DNA from: Streptomyces sp. MP131-18
GTDB lineage: Bacteria > Actinomycetota > Actinomycetes > Streptomycetales > Streptomycetaceae
Length of the DNA: 64,000 nucleotides
Direction of reading: 5' to 3'
NCBI RefSeq assembly: GCF_001984575.1
Contig: NZ_LZNS01000001.1
Coordinates: 5,741,682 to 5,805,681 of the forward strand
How positions within the stretch are numbered: the stretch's first letter is position 1; every line of letters begins with the position of its first letter. Positions 26,260 to 34,889 of the stretch are shown one piece after another. A program made the position numbers and the translations under genes. Under the pieces are notes generated by a model. It was not told the DNA's origin, did not search any database, and saw nothing but the letters and a program-made list of their open reading frames with translations.

Positions 26260-27462
26260 CTACTCGCACAGGGCGTGGTCGATCATCGTGCGGGTGGCCT
26301 CGTCCTGGTCCTCCTGGCGGGCGTCGAAGCTCAGGGTGAACACCGCCGCCGAGGCCGCGGCGTCGCCGTTCTCGGTGACGGCGGTTTCCGAGACGGTGCC
26401 GAAGGAGGTGCCGCCGTGGAACCACAGGCCCTCGCCGTTGCCGCACCGCGGTGCCCACGCGATGCCCAGGCCGTAGCCGGTGCCGGGGCCGTAGAACTCC
26501 GAGGCGGGCACGGTCCGCTTCATCTCCGCGAGCTGGGCGGGCGGCAGCAGCGTGCCGTCCATCAGCGCGCGCAGGAACGTGTTCATGTCGCCGGTGGTGC
26601 TGATGATGGCGCCGTCCGCGCCGCCGCCCCCGGAGAGCGTGGTGTCGGTCAGTTCGTTCTCGCCGGGGAACCGCAGGTAGGCGGCGGCCGTCGGCTGCGG
26701 CACGTATGCCGAGGTGCCGGGAGTGAGGGTGTGGGCCAGACCCAGCGGCTCGATGATCCGTTCGTGCACCTCGCGTTCCCAGGAGTGGCCGGTGGCGGCC
26801 TCGATGATCAGGCCGGCCAGTACGTAGTTGGTGTTGGAGTAGCCCCACCGGGTCTCGCTCGCCGGGTCCGCCGCGTCGGGCAGCCACGCCGGCGGGCGGC
26901 TGGTGGCGAGGCCGACCGCCTGCTCGGCGGTCGTCGTCGTGAATCGTGACTCGTGGTAGGACTCCGGGGTCAGCGCCTCGGGGTCGCCGAAGAGGACGTC
27001 GGTGTAGTTGGCGAGACCGCTGGTCTGCCGCAGCAGGTTGTGCAGCGTGATGCGGCTGCCGTCGTTCCCGTGGCCGCCGACCAGGCCGGGCAGCCACTGT
27101 TCGACGGTGTCGTCGAGTCCGAGCGTGCCCTCGGCGACGAGCTGGAGGGCGACGACCGCGGTGAACGTCTTGGTGTCGCTGCCGATCCGGTAGTAGGCGT
27201 CGCGCGGCACGGGCCGGTCGCCGTCGAGTTCGGCGGCTCCGGCGCGTGCCCACGAGCCGTCGCCCGCCGCGTTCTCCCACTCCGCGAGCACGCCGGTGGC
27301 CCCGGTGGCGTGCACGGCCTCCGCGTCCCGGTCGAGGCCGGAGTCCGGCTCCGGCGGGGTGCCGACCGCGGCGCTCCCGGTGGCCATCGCGGTGGCGGTG
27401 GTCAGCGCCAGCGCCGCCGTCGCGAGTGCCGCGCGGACCAGTGTCGTTCGGCGGTACCTCAT
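26260..27462 (-). CDS. Secreted beta-lactamase-like serine hydrolase (D-Ala-D-Ala carboxypeptidase type)
   Basis: Product is 400 aa. A signal peptide (residues 1-32, ending MATGSAAV) precedes a class C penicillin-binding fold. The catalytic Ser95-Lys98 pair is in SDTK, Tyr208-Asn210 in YSN, and a late FHGGTSFG segment replaces the KTG box. It acts outside the membrane, probably on peptidoglycan peptides or as an esterase. A second member of the same family lies divergently 264 bases away. No regulator or partner gene is adjacent. Confidence 0.9.
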   Translation of the reverse strand: MRYRRTTLVRAALATAALALTTATAMATGSAAVGTPPEPDSGLDRDAEAVHATGATGVLAEWENAAGDGSWARAGAAELDGDRPVPRDAYYRIGSDTKTFTAVVALQLVAEGTLGLDDTVEQWLPGLVGGHGNDGSRITLHNLLRQTSGLANYTDVLFGDPEALTPESYHESRFTTTTAEQAVGLATSRPPAWLPDAADPASETRWGYSNTNYVLAGLIIEAATGHSWEREVHERIIEPLGLAHTLTPGTSAYVPQPTAAAYLRFPGENELTDTTLSGGGGADGAIISTTGDMNTFLRALMDGTLLPPAQLAEMKRTVPASEFYGPGTGYGLGIAWAPRCGNGEGLWFHGGTSFGTVSETAVTENGDAAASAAVFTLSFDARQEDQDEATRTMIDHALCE

Positions 27463-27726
27463 CGTCCGTCACTCCCTGTACCGGTGTCCGTTGCTCCGTT
27501 GTCCCTGCCGAGGACGCTACGGAAGCGGGACCTGCGGTGGCCATCCGGCCGCCCGGCGTGCGGATGGTGGGGCCAGCCCCCCTGCCGTGACGCCGTCGGT
27601 GGGGCGGGGTGGACGTGGTGTGAAGAGGGCGGGTGCGGGGCGGGGCGCCGTGACGTGCGCCCTAGGGTGAGGAACGCAAGTGAATCATCCAGTGATTTTG
27701 CAAGTCATCGGGAGTTGAGGATCGTC

Positions 27727-29010
27727 GTGCGTTCCCCCACACGCAAGCAGGCGGCGCTCGTCGCCGGCACGCTGCTCGCCTCGTTCGCCATTGCCGCTCA
27801 AGCCGTCGGCGTACCGGGCGGCGGCGGTGACGAGGCGCCGCAGGACCCCGGCCCTGACATGGCGGGGGTGCGGGCGGCGCTGACCGAGGCGACCGAGCTG
27901 GGCGCCCCCGGGGCGATGGCCCGCTTCGACGGGCCGGACGGGGCGCTGTCCGAGGTCGTCGGCGAGCGGGAGGCCGGCTCCGGGCTGCCGATGGACACCG
28001 ACGCCCAGTTCCGCATCGGCAGCGTCACCAAGTCCTTCTCCGCCGTCGTGCTGCTCCAGCTGATCGGGGAGGGCGCGGCCGGGCTCGACGACCCGGTGAA
28101 CGACCACCTGCCGGGGCTGCTGCCCGACGACCGCATCACGCTGCGGCACGTGCTGAACCACCGCAGCGGGCTGTGGGACTACAGCAACGAGATGTTCGCG
28201 CAGACGGTGCCCGGCTTCGAGGCGGTGCGCAACGAGGTCTACCCGCTTCAGGACCTGGTCGGCCTGTCGACGGCCGAGCCGCTGACCGTCGAGCCCGGTT
28301 CGGCCTACGCCTACTCGAACGCGAACTTCGTCGTCGTCGGCCTGCTCGTCGAGCAGCTCACCGGCCAGTCGCTCGCCGAGGCGTACCAGGAGCGGATCAT
28401 CGGCCCGCTGGACCTGGCGCACACCGCCTACGTGCACCCGGAGAACGCGATGCCGGGGGAGCACATCGACGGGCACCTCACTCCGGACGAGGCCGGTCAG
28501 CCGCTGGTGGACTCCACGGAGCAGACGGCGTCGTGGGCCCAGTCGGCCGGGGCGATGATCTCCACGCCCGGCGACCTGAACCGGTTCACGAGCGGGCTGC
28601 TCGGCGGGGAGCTGCTGGCTCCCGAGCAGCTGGACGTGATGCTCGAGGTGACGCCGACCGACGACACCGGCACCCGGCACTACGGGTTGGGCCTGCGGCG
28701 CTACGACCTGTCCTGCGAGGTCTCGGTCTTCGGGCACACCGGCACGGTGCAGGGCTACTACACCTACGCGTTCACGACCGAGGACGGCGAGGAGAGCCTG
28801 GCGGCCACGGCGAACACCTCGAACAACGGGGTCGTGAACACCGCGCTGGGCGAGACCCTGGAGGCCGCGTTCTGCGGCGCCGAGGCCCCGGCGGCGCCCG
28901 AGGTCGCCGAGCGGAATGCGGAGCCGAATGCGGAGCGGAATGCGGAGGAGAACGCGCGCTTCGTGCCGCTGGCCGAGCCGGACCTGCCGGCGGAGCAGCA
29001 GCGGAACTGA
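27727..29010 (+). CDS. Secreted beta-lactamase-like serine hydrolase, second copy
   Basis: Product is 427 aa from GTG 27727, chosen because GAGG lies 6 bases upstream. A signal peptide covers about residues 1-28. Catalytic motifs are SVTK (Ser99, Lys102), YSN (196-198) and GHTG for the third box. The C-terminus carries four AExN units (residues about 394-409) from a 12-base tandem repeat. Similarity to the neighbouring minus-strand gene is clear in the fold but not close, so the pair is an old duplication or independent acquisition. Likely activity is D,D-carboxypeptidase or esterase outside the cell. Confidence 0.9.
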   Translation: MRSPTRKQAALVAGTLLASFAIAAQAVGVPGGGGDEAPQDPGPDMAGVRAALTEATELGAPGAMARFDGPDGALSEVVGEREAGSGLPMDTDAQFRIGSVTKSFSAVVLLQLIGEGAAGLDDPVNDHLPGLLPDDRITLRHVLNHRSGLWDYSNEMFAQTVPGFEAVRNEVYPLQDLVGLSTAEPLTVEPGSAYAYSNANFVVVGLLVEQLTGQSLAEAYQERIIGPLDLAHTAYVHPENAMPGEHIDGHLTPDEAGQPLVDSTEQTASWAQSAGAMISTPGDLNRFTSGLLGGELLAPEQLDVMLEVTPTDDTGTRHYGLGLRRYDLSCEVSVFGHTGTVQGYYTYAFTTEDGEESLAATANTSNNGVVNTALGETLEAAFCGAEAPAAPEVAERNAEPNAERNAEENARFVPLAEPDLPAEQQRN

Positions 29011-29034
29011 CGACCGGTCGCGTTCAGTCGGATT

Positions 29035-30585
29035 TCAGTCGAACTGCCACTCGCGTTGGGCGTATTCGAGCACGACCGGGTCCATCAGCGTGCTCGCCCG
29101 TACGTCCCGCTCCCTGCGGTCGACGGGGAAGACGGTGGCGGCCCGCAGTACCGCGTCGTCCAGGAAACGCAGCCGGGGAGCGTCGGGCGCCAGCCGCAGG
29201 GGCGGCGGCGTCCGGCCGCGGTCGGCCAGCACGAAGCCCCAGTTGCCGAAGCTGGGCACGTCCACCTGGTAGGGGGTGGTCGCGAAGCCCGCCGCGCGCA
29301 GCGTCGCGTCGACCGACCAGTACGTGCGCGGGGCGAAGAACGGCGAGCCGGCCTGCACGACCAGTCGGCCCTCGGGGGCGAGCACGCGCGAGAGCATCGT
29401 GTAGAACTCGACCGAGTACAGCTTCGCGGTCGCGATGTCCTCGGGGTCGGGGAAGTCGACCAGCACCGTGTCGTACGGCCCGGGCGCGTTCCGCAGCCAG
29501 CTGAACGCGTCCGCGTTGACCACCTCGACCCGCGGGTCGGCCAGCGCGTCCCGGTTGAGGTCGCGAAGCGGGCCGTACCCGGCGCCGAGGTCGGTCATCG
29601 CCTCGTCCAGCTCGACGAGCGTCACCTCGGCGACGTCCTCGTACCGCAGCACCTCGCGCAGCGCCAGGCCGTCGCCGCCGCCGAGGATCAGCACCGAGGA
29701 ACGCGCCGGGGCGGCGGCGAACGCCGGGTGCACCAGGGCCTCGTGGTAGCGGTACTCGTCGAGCGAGGAGAACTGGAGATCGCCGTTCAGGAACAGCCGC
29801 ATGTCGGCGGTCTCCATGAAGCCGATCGACTCGGTGATGACGATTTCCTGGTACGGGGTGCGCTCCGCGTGCACGATCGGGTCGCGGTACAGGCGCTGCC
29901 TGGCCGTCATCTCGATATCGCCCGCGTACACGTACGCGCCGGTCAGCACGGTCAGCACCACCGCCATCCCGGCCAGCAGCGCGCCCTGCACGAACCTGCG
30001 GGTCTGCCGCCGGAAGATCCACAGCACGGCGGCGACGCCGGCGACCGCGTTGACCGCGCCCACCACCAGCACGCCCTTCAGCTGCCCGAAGGTCGGCAGC
30101 AGGAGCAGCGGGAAGCAAAGACCGCCGACCAGCGCCCCCAGGTAGTCCACCGCGAACATGTCGGCGACGGCGCCGCCCGGCTCCTGCCGCCGGATGCGCT
30201 GGAGCAGCGTCATCAGCAGCGGGATCTCCGCGCCGATCAGCAGGCCCACGACGAACGCGACCACCATCATCGCCGGGGTGTAGATCCCCACCCAGGCGAA
30301 CATCACGTACAGCAGCAGCACGGACAGGCCGCCGATCAGGGCCAGCATCCCCTCCACGACGGCGAACGCGCCCACCGCGCGCCGCTGGAGCGGCTTGGCG
30401 GCCAGCGAGCCGACGCCCATGGCGAAGACCATGATCGACAGGACGAGCGAGGTCTGGAAGACCGTGTTCCCGATGAGGTAGCCGCCGAGCGCGACGAGCG
30501 CCAGCTCGTACACCAGACCGCACGCGGCGCACAGGAACACGGTCAGCAGCAGGAAGAACCGCGCCAGCCGGGGCCGCGCCGTCAC
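29035..30585 (-). CDS. Membrane-anchored spermidine synthase-like protein (polyamine aminopropyltransferase fold)
   Basis: Product is 516 aa. Residues 1-215 contain about seven transmembrane helices. The C-terminal half is a SpeE-type methyltransferase fold with the nucleotide motif ILGGGDGLALREVL, acidic LVELDE, and VDFPDP in place of the catalytic DxxDP of spermidine synthases. It may transfer an aminopropyl group or a related amine to a membrane-linked acceptor. The GTG at 30585 overlaps the DUF350 stop (GTGA). It is the last gene of a five-gene coupled set; the true acceptor is unknown. Confidence 0.9.
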   Translation of the reverse strand: MTARPRLARFFLLLTVFLCAACGLVYELALVALGGYLIGNTVFQTSLVLSIMVFAMGVGSLAAKPLQRRAVGAFAVVEGMLALIGGLSVLLLYVMFAWVGIYTPAMMVVAFVVGLLIGAEIPLLMTLLQRIRRQEPGGAVADMFAVDYLGALVGGLCFPLLLLPTFGQLKGVLVVGAVNAVAGVAAVLWIFRRQTRRFVQGALLAGMAVVLTVLTGAYVYAGDIEMTARQRLYRDPIVHAERTPYQEIVITESIGFMETADMRLFLNGDLQFSSLDEYRYHEALVHPAFAAAPARSSVLILGGGDGLALREVLRYEDVAEVTLVELDEAMTDLGAGYGPLRDLNRDALADPRVEVVNADAFSWLRNAPGPYDTVLVDFPDPEDIATAKLYSVEFYTMLSRVLAPEGRLVVQAGSPFFAPRTYWSVDATLRAAGFATTPYQVDVPSFGNWGFVLADRGRTPPPLRLAPDAPRLRFLDDAVLRAATVFPVDRRERDVRASTLMDPVVLEYAQREWQFD

Positions 30586-31022
30586 GAGAGTGCCGCGCCG
30601 ACCATCAGGGCCGTGCCGACGTAGACCGCGCCCTGCACCCAGGCGGCCGGGTGTGCGCGGCCGTCCTGGTCCTCCAGCACCATGGCCCCCATCGGGCCGG
30701 GCGTGATGGCGCCGACCACCGCGAAGACCAGCGTCATCACCACGACCCCGGCCAGCCCGTAAAGACCGGTGCTGAGCAGCCCGTAGCCGAGGCCCTCCTC
30801 GGACTCGCTGGCGCGGATCGCCTCGGCGATCACGAGGCCGACGCCGAGCATTTCACCACCGAGGACGACGGCCGCACCCTTGTTGCGTTCCTGCCACACG
30901 ACCTTCGCGAGGTGCCCCGGCGTCACCAGGTCGAGGGCGTAGAACGCCACCGCCATCACCGCGAATCCGACGACGCCGTAGAGCACGGCCTCCCCGGCGG
31001 ATTCGAGTATGTCTCCCACCAT
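30582..31022 (-). CDS. DUF350 domain membrane protein
   Basis: Product is 146 aa with four predicted membrane helices in two DUF350 halves: AVLYGVVGFAVMAVAFYAL, then GAAVVLGGEMLGVGLVIAEAI, GLYGLAGVVVMTLVFAVVG and a final C-terminal helix. No catalytic residues are evident. It sits between the DUF4247 lipoprotein (58-base gap) and the spermidine synthase-like protein (4-base overlap). This pairing recurs in many bacteria, so the two products probably work together in the membrane. Confidence 0.88.
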   Translation of the reverse strand: MVGDILESAGEAVLYGVVGFAVMAVAFYALDLVTPGHLAKVVWQERNKGAAVVLGGEMLGVGLVIAEAIRASESEEGLGYGLLSTGLYGLAGVVVMTLVFAVVGAITPGPMGAMVLEDQDGRAHPAAWVQGAVYVGTALMVGAALS

Positions 31023-31080
31023 GTCCTTCTTCGCCTTCCGGTTCCGATTCCTTCGGTTTCCGCGCGCTACTTGCTCCGCG

Positions 31081-31509
31081 CTACTTGCCCGAGCCGGGGC
31101 CGCCGCCCCTGAAGTCGCCGCCGCTCCTGCCCTGCGACGCGGGCCACCGGTGGCCGACGTGGCTGCTGTAGCGCGAACGGCCGGAGTCGTAGTCGTCGAT
31201 GTCTATTTCGCTGCCGCCCGACGTATGCGGCAGCACCGCCACGATGTCGTCGTCGTAGCGGAGGAAGACCATGCCCTCGCTGTCGATGCGGTCCTCGGGG
31301 CGGCGTTCCCCCTCGATTTCCGAGGCGACCGCGGTCGGCCGGTCGGCCGCGTCGCGGTAACGGTCGTCGGCGCCGGCCCGCTCGTAGGTGTCGGCGATCC
31401 ACGCGCGCGGCGCGTCGTCGTCCTCACCGCTGCCGCCGCCGCAGCCAGCGGCCAGCAGCATCAGCGCGCCGGCGGCCGCGGTCGCGGAAAGGGTCCTGGT
31501 GCGGTTCAC
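31081..31509 (-). CDS. DUF4247 lipoprotein
   Basis: Product is 142 aa. The start MNRTRTLSATAAAGALMLLA leads to the lipobox AAGC with Cys23. The mature part contains RYRDAADRPTAVASEIEG, MVFLRYDDDIVAVLPH and the ending FRGGGPGSGK, all typical of DUF4247. It should be anchored to the outer face of the membrane. GTG 31509 overlaps the DUF2617 stop (GTGA) and has GGAGG just upstream. No biochemical role is known. Confidence 0.85.
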   Translation of the reverse strand: MNRTRTLSATAAAGALMLLAAGCGGGSGEDDDAPRAWIADTYERAGADDRYRDAADRPTAVASEIEGERRPEDRIDSEGMVFLRYDDDIVAVLPHTSGGSEIDIDDYDSGRSRYSSHVGHRWPASQGRSGGDFRGGGPGSGK

Positions 31510-32006
31510 GGCGCCTCCAGCCGGGTGCGGGTTTCCACGATCTGGCCGGCCTGCGGGTACGCGTGCCAGGTCCGCCAGGTGATGACGTCCGCCGCGCGTT
31601 CCGCGGCGAGTGCGGTCACGGCGTCGGGCGAGCCGGGGAACACGCCGCACAGCGCGCCGTCCCGCCCCGCCGTCCGCTCGCGCAGCGCCCGCGCGCGTGC
31701 GGCGAACTCGCCGGGGGCGCAGTGCCGTACGCGCGAGACGAAGCGGTAGCGCCAGCCGTCGACGGTCTCCGCCACCTCGCTCGGTGGCCCGTCGCCCGGC
31801 CGCCCGGGCAGGCAGGCCAGGGTTTCCGTGACCGGCCCGGCGTGCACCTGGTGCGAGGCGCCGAGCAGCCGCAGCTCCACGCCGACGCCGCCGAGGTCGA
31901 CCCGGGTGACGGCCAGCGCGTCGCGCGCGGGCAGCCCGAGCGCGAACCGGAGTTGGTCGGCGCGCGTGTCCAGGTAGGGGGCGGCCAGCTCGATGCCGGG
32001 GCTCAC
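31506..32006 (-). CDS. DUF2617 family protein
   Basis: Product is 166 aa. Conserved DUF2617 features are YLDTRADQLRFALGLP, LRLLGASHQVHAG, TETLACLPG, ALCGVFPGSPDAVTALA and TWRTWHAYPQAGQIVETRT. It is cytoplasmic and soluble by composition. Both ends overlap neighbours by 4 bases (GTGA), so it is translated with DUF4178 and DUF4247. Function is unknown. Confidence 0.87.
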   Translation of the reverse strand: MSPGIELAAPYLDTRADQLRFALGLPARDALAVTRVDLGGVGVELRLLGASHQVHAGPVTETLACLPGRPGDGPPSEVAETVDGWRYRFVSRVRHCAPGEFAARARALRERTAGRDGALCGVFPGSPDAVTALAAERAADVITWRTWHAYPQAGQIVETRTRLEAP

Positions 32007-32653
32007 GCGTCGCCGCCCGGGTAGATGACCAGCGTGCCGCCCGGCACGCGTTCGCCGAGGGACACTTCCCAGGTGCCGCGCCCACCGTCGCCGAGGAACC
32101 GTTCGAAGGCCAGGCCGCGTCCGCCGGGCGCGTCGAAGTCGGCGTACTCCATGCGGCCGGTCGCCCCGAGCCCGGTGGTGCCCTCCGACCGGTAGTCGGC
32201 GGTGCCGTGCTCACTGCGGTGGTAGGTGACGCCCTCGACCGTCAATGTCTTCTTGCTGGGCAGGAGTTCGTCGCCGCGGTACTCGGTCCACAGCACGACT
32301 TCGAGGTCGGGGTCCTCCTCGACGGAGAGCCAGCGGCGCCCCTCCTCGGTGCCGTCCATGGCGTCGAGGTAGTGTTCCGACCAGGTGAAGCCGCCCTGCC
32401 GCAGCCTCAACGAGCCGCGGACGAAGAGCCGTTCGCCCAGGTACTCGACCATGTCGCCGGCCTTCAGCCGCCGCGGGTCGCCCGCGGTGTCCTGACCGGG
32501 GTCGAACGGATCGCGCGGCGCGCGGCGTGCCGCCGCCTTCCGCGCCGCTTCCCGCGCGCGTCTGACGCGCAGCAGCACGGCGACCGCGGCCGCCAGCGCC
32601 ACCACTCCGGCCAAGGCCAATATGAGGCCCATCGGCCCACCCCCGTTGCTCAT
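32003..32653 (-). CDS. DUF4178 domain protein with N-terminal membrane anchor
   Basis: Product is 216 aa from ATG 32653. One helix (MGLILALAGVVALAAAVAVL) is followed by a basic stretch and the DUF4178 domain (LKAGDMVEYLGERLFVRGSL, YLDAMDGTEEGRRWLSVEED). It is the first gene of the coupled membrane operon, so transcription of the set probably begins upstream in the 269-base gap shared with the divergent regulator. An ATG at MGLIL is an alternative start. Function is unknown, though families of this kind co-occur with DUF350 and spermidine synthase-like proteins. Confidence 0.85.
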   Translation of the reverse strand: MSNGGGPMGLILALAGVVALAAAVAVLLRVRRAREAARKAAARRAPRDPFDPGQDTAGDPRRLKAGDMVEYLGERLFVRGSLRLRQGGFTWSEHYLDAMDGTEEGRRWLSVEEDPDLEVVLWTEYRGDELLPSKKTLTVEGVTYHRSEHGTADYRSEGTTGLGATGRMEYADFDAPGGRGLAFERFLGDGGRGTWEVSLGERVPGGTLVIYPGGDA

Positions 32654-32922
32654 GCCTCGCCTTGAGTCGGCAGAGTATGACACGGGTACGGTCCGGCATC
32701 CGCTCGGGGGGCCGACCGCGTGCGGACGAGGAAACGTTGCGCCACGCGGACGGCTTGGTAACCAGTGGTCGCTCCCCCCGGAGAACCACTGATCCCCCCG
32801 TTCCCGAGCGGTGCCGGAATGCGCCCCACCCTCCATGACAACAGCCGGGTCCGGCCAACGATTTCGACGTAGGCTGAAACTCCGTGGTCAGCGGAACGGG
32901 GCGCTGCAAGGGAGGTTGCACG

Positions 32923-33873
32923 GTGCTGCGGATTCATCTGACCGGCGAGGACCTGGCGCGCATCCGCATCGCCGAGGGGCCCGATCCGATGTGGGAGACG
33001 ATGCTCAGCTCCCACCGTTTCCGGGACCGGCGCGCCCAACACGTCTACGGACCCTGGCGGCTGACGGCGCGCCGCCGCATCCACGCGCTGCCCGGCACCC
33101 TGCGGACCCTGGTCCCGCCCACGGGCTACTTTCCCGACTTCCTCAACCCGCTTGCGGCGCAGGAGGGATGGGGCAGCGCCGTCGAGGCGCTGCGCGCCAC
33201 GCCGCGCCGCCGCCTCGCCGCCGACATCGCGCTGCTCGCGGCGGGGCAGCCGTCGCTGCCGCGCTGGGTGCGGCTGCTCGCCGACGGCGAACGGGAGGCG
33301 GTCGAGCAGCTCGTCGCCGACCTGGAACGCTACCGGCGCGCGGCCCTCGACGCGGCCGTGTGGCAGCGGGTGCGGGCCGACGTGGACGCCGACCGGGCGG
33401 TGCGGGTGCGGCATCTGCTGGCCGGCGGGGCGCACGGCCTGCTGGCGGGGCTGCGCCCGGTCCTGCGGTGGAACCCGCCGGTGCTGGAGTCGGACTACCC
33501 GGTGCGGCGCGAGCTGCGCCCCGGCGGCAGAGGGCTGCTGCTGGTGCCGTCGTACTTCTGCGGGCGGCAACCGGTCACCTATGCCGACAAGGAACTGACG
33601 CCCGTCGTGGTCTACCCGGTGGAGCACGCCGCGCCGCCGCGGCCGAGCCCCTCCGCGCTGGGGCGGCTGCTCGGCGGCACGAGGGCGCGGGTGCTCGGCT
33701 GCATCGAGTACGGCACGACCACGGGTGAACTCGCCCGCCGCGCCGGGGTGTCGCCCGCCTCGGCCAGTCAGCACGCGCGCGTGCTGCGGGACGCGGGTCT
33801 CGTGCGGTCGGTGCGGCGCGGCAGCGAGGTGCTGCACACGCTCACGCCGCTGGGCGCCGACCTGCTGACCTGA
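32923..33873 (+). CDS. ArsR-type winged-helix regulator with N-terminal DUF5937 domain
   Basis: Product is 316 aa from GTG 32923, chosen for GGAGGT 7 bases upstream. The first 230 residues match the DUF5937 region of streptomycete regulators (LRIHLTGEDLARIRIAEGPD, MWETMLSSHRF). The last 65 residues are an ArsR winged helix (TTTGELARRAGVSPASASQHARVL split across the recognition helix). It is divergent from the DUF4178 operon and could control it, but no operator is obvious. The ligand is unknown. Confidence 0.85.
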   Translation: MLRIHLTGEDLARIRIAEGPDPMWETMLSSHRFRDRRAQHVYGPWRLTARRRIHALPGTLRTLVPPTGYFPDFLNPLAAQEGWGSAVEALRATPRRRLAADIALLAAGQPSLPRWVRLLADGEREAVEQLVADLERYRRAALDAAVWQRVRADVDADRAVRVRHLLAGGAHGLLAGLRPVLRWNPPVLESDYPVRRELRPGGRGLLLVPSYFCGRQPVTYADKELTPVVVYPVEHAAPPRPSPSALGRLLGGTRARVLGCIEYGTTTGELARRAGVSPASASQHARVLRDAGLVRSVRRGSEVLHTLTPLGADLLT

Positions 33874-33915
33874 TGCCGGAACGGAAACGGAAACGGGAAC
33901 GGGGCGCGGGCGGGG

Positions 33916-34833
33916 TCACGCCTGCCAGCGGACCCCGGTCAGCTCCTCGGAGGCGTGCCACAGGCGGGCGGCGGCTGCGTCGTTCCGCGTCCAGGGCGCG
34001 CGCCACGATCCGCCGGGGCCGCCGCGCGGGGTGCGGGCGCCGAGCACGCTGGGTCCTGTGAACGAATCGGGGGCCACGCCGGGCGCGGTCGCCGCGTACA
34101 GCGAGGGCGTCGCGCCGGCCTCGGGCGGCGCGGCGAACAGCCGGGTGCCGACGCGCGCGACCCGCTCCTGGAAGCGGCTGCCGGCCAGTCGCGCGCCGCG
34201 GGTGTGCAGCCCGGACTCGGCGTAGCCGGGGTGGACGGCGGCGGCGACGACGTGCCGCCCGCGCAGCCGCCTGGCCAGCTCGTGGGTGAACAGCAGGTTT
34301 GCCGTTTTGGATCGGCCGTACGCCACCCAGCGGCCGTATTTGCGCTGGGAGTTGAGGTCGTGCATGTCGAGGTTGGCCAGCAGGTGCAGCAGGCTGGAGA
34401 CGGTGACCACGCGGGCGTCGGGGCTGGCGAGCAGGCGGTCGAGCAGCAGCCCGGTGAGCGCGAAGTGGCCCAGGTGGTTGACGCCGAACTGCATCTCGAA
34501 GCCGTCGGCGGTCCTGGCGTAGGGGACGGCCATCAGACCGGCGTTGTTGATGAGCAGGTCGAGCCGCCGCGCGCCCCACTCGACGGCGAACGCCCGCACC
34601 GACGCCAGGTCGGCGAGGTCGAGCAGCCGTAGCTCGGCGCGGGCCTCGGGCACCTCGTCGAACAGCCGCTCCAGCGCCGTCTGCCCCCGGTCCTGGCTGC
34701 GGCAGGCCAGGACCACGCGGGCGCCGCGGCGGGCCAGCTCACGGGCGGTCACGTAGCCGAGACCGCTGTTGGCGCCCGTCACCACCGCGGTGCGGCCCTT
34801 GAGGTCGGGGATATCGCGTACGGTCCAGCCCAT
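33916..34833 (-). CDS. SDR family oxidoreductase, retinol dehydrogenase-like
   Basis: Product is 305 aa. The cofactor loop is TGANSGLG at residues 19-26, NNAGLM follows the fourth strand, and YGRSKTAN contains the catalytic Tyr and Lys. Length and the NxxGHF (GVNHLGHFALTGLLL) segment fit the atypical retinol dehydrogenase/WW-oxidoreductase-like subgroup. The ATG at 34833 is preceded by GGGGG. A palindrome lies 45-55 bases upstream next to the bxlA stop. The substrate cannot be predicted. Confidence 0.88.
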   Translation of the reverse strand: MGWTVRDIPDLKGRTAVVTGANSGLGYVTARELARRGARVVLACRSQDRGQTALERLFDEVPEARAELRLLDLADLASVRAFAVEWGARRLDLLINNAGLMAVPYARTADGFEMQFGVNHLGHFALTGLLLDRLLASPDARVVTVSSLLHLLANLDMHDLNSQRKYGRWVAYGRSKTANLLFTHELARRLRGRHVVAAAVHPGYAESGLHTRGARLAGSRFQERVARVGTRLFAAPPEAGATPSLYAATAPGVAPDSFTGPSVLGARTPRGGPGGSWRAPWTRNDAAAARLWHASEELTGVRWQA

Positions 34834-34878
34834 GCCCCCAGGGTAGGCCCGCACCGCGGCGGGTGGTGAGACGAATAC

Positions 34879-34888
34879 GTAACGTTAC
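34879..34888. promoter_or_regulatory. Perfect palindrome upstream of the SDR gene
   Basis: GTAACGTTAC is a 10-bp perfect palindrome, flanked by GGTGAG on the left and CTCAC on the right in inverted orientation. It lies 45 bases upstream of the SDR start and directly after the bxlA stop, in an AT-richer pocket, so it may be a regulator site for the SDR gene. Confidence 0.4.
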
Positions 34889-34889
34889 C

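Noticed and set aside
31064..31088. 11-base direct repeat GCGCTACTTGC around the DUF4247 stop
   Set aside because: Short, single duplication with no inverted symmetry; most likely slippage.
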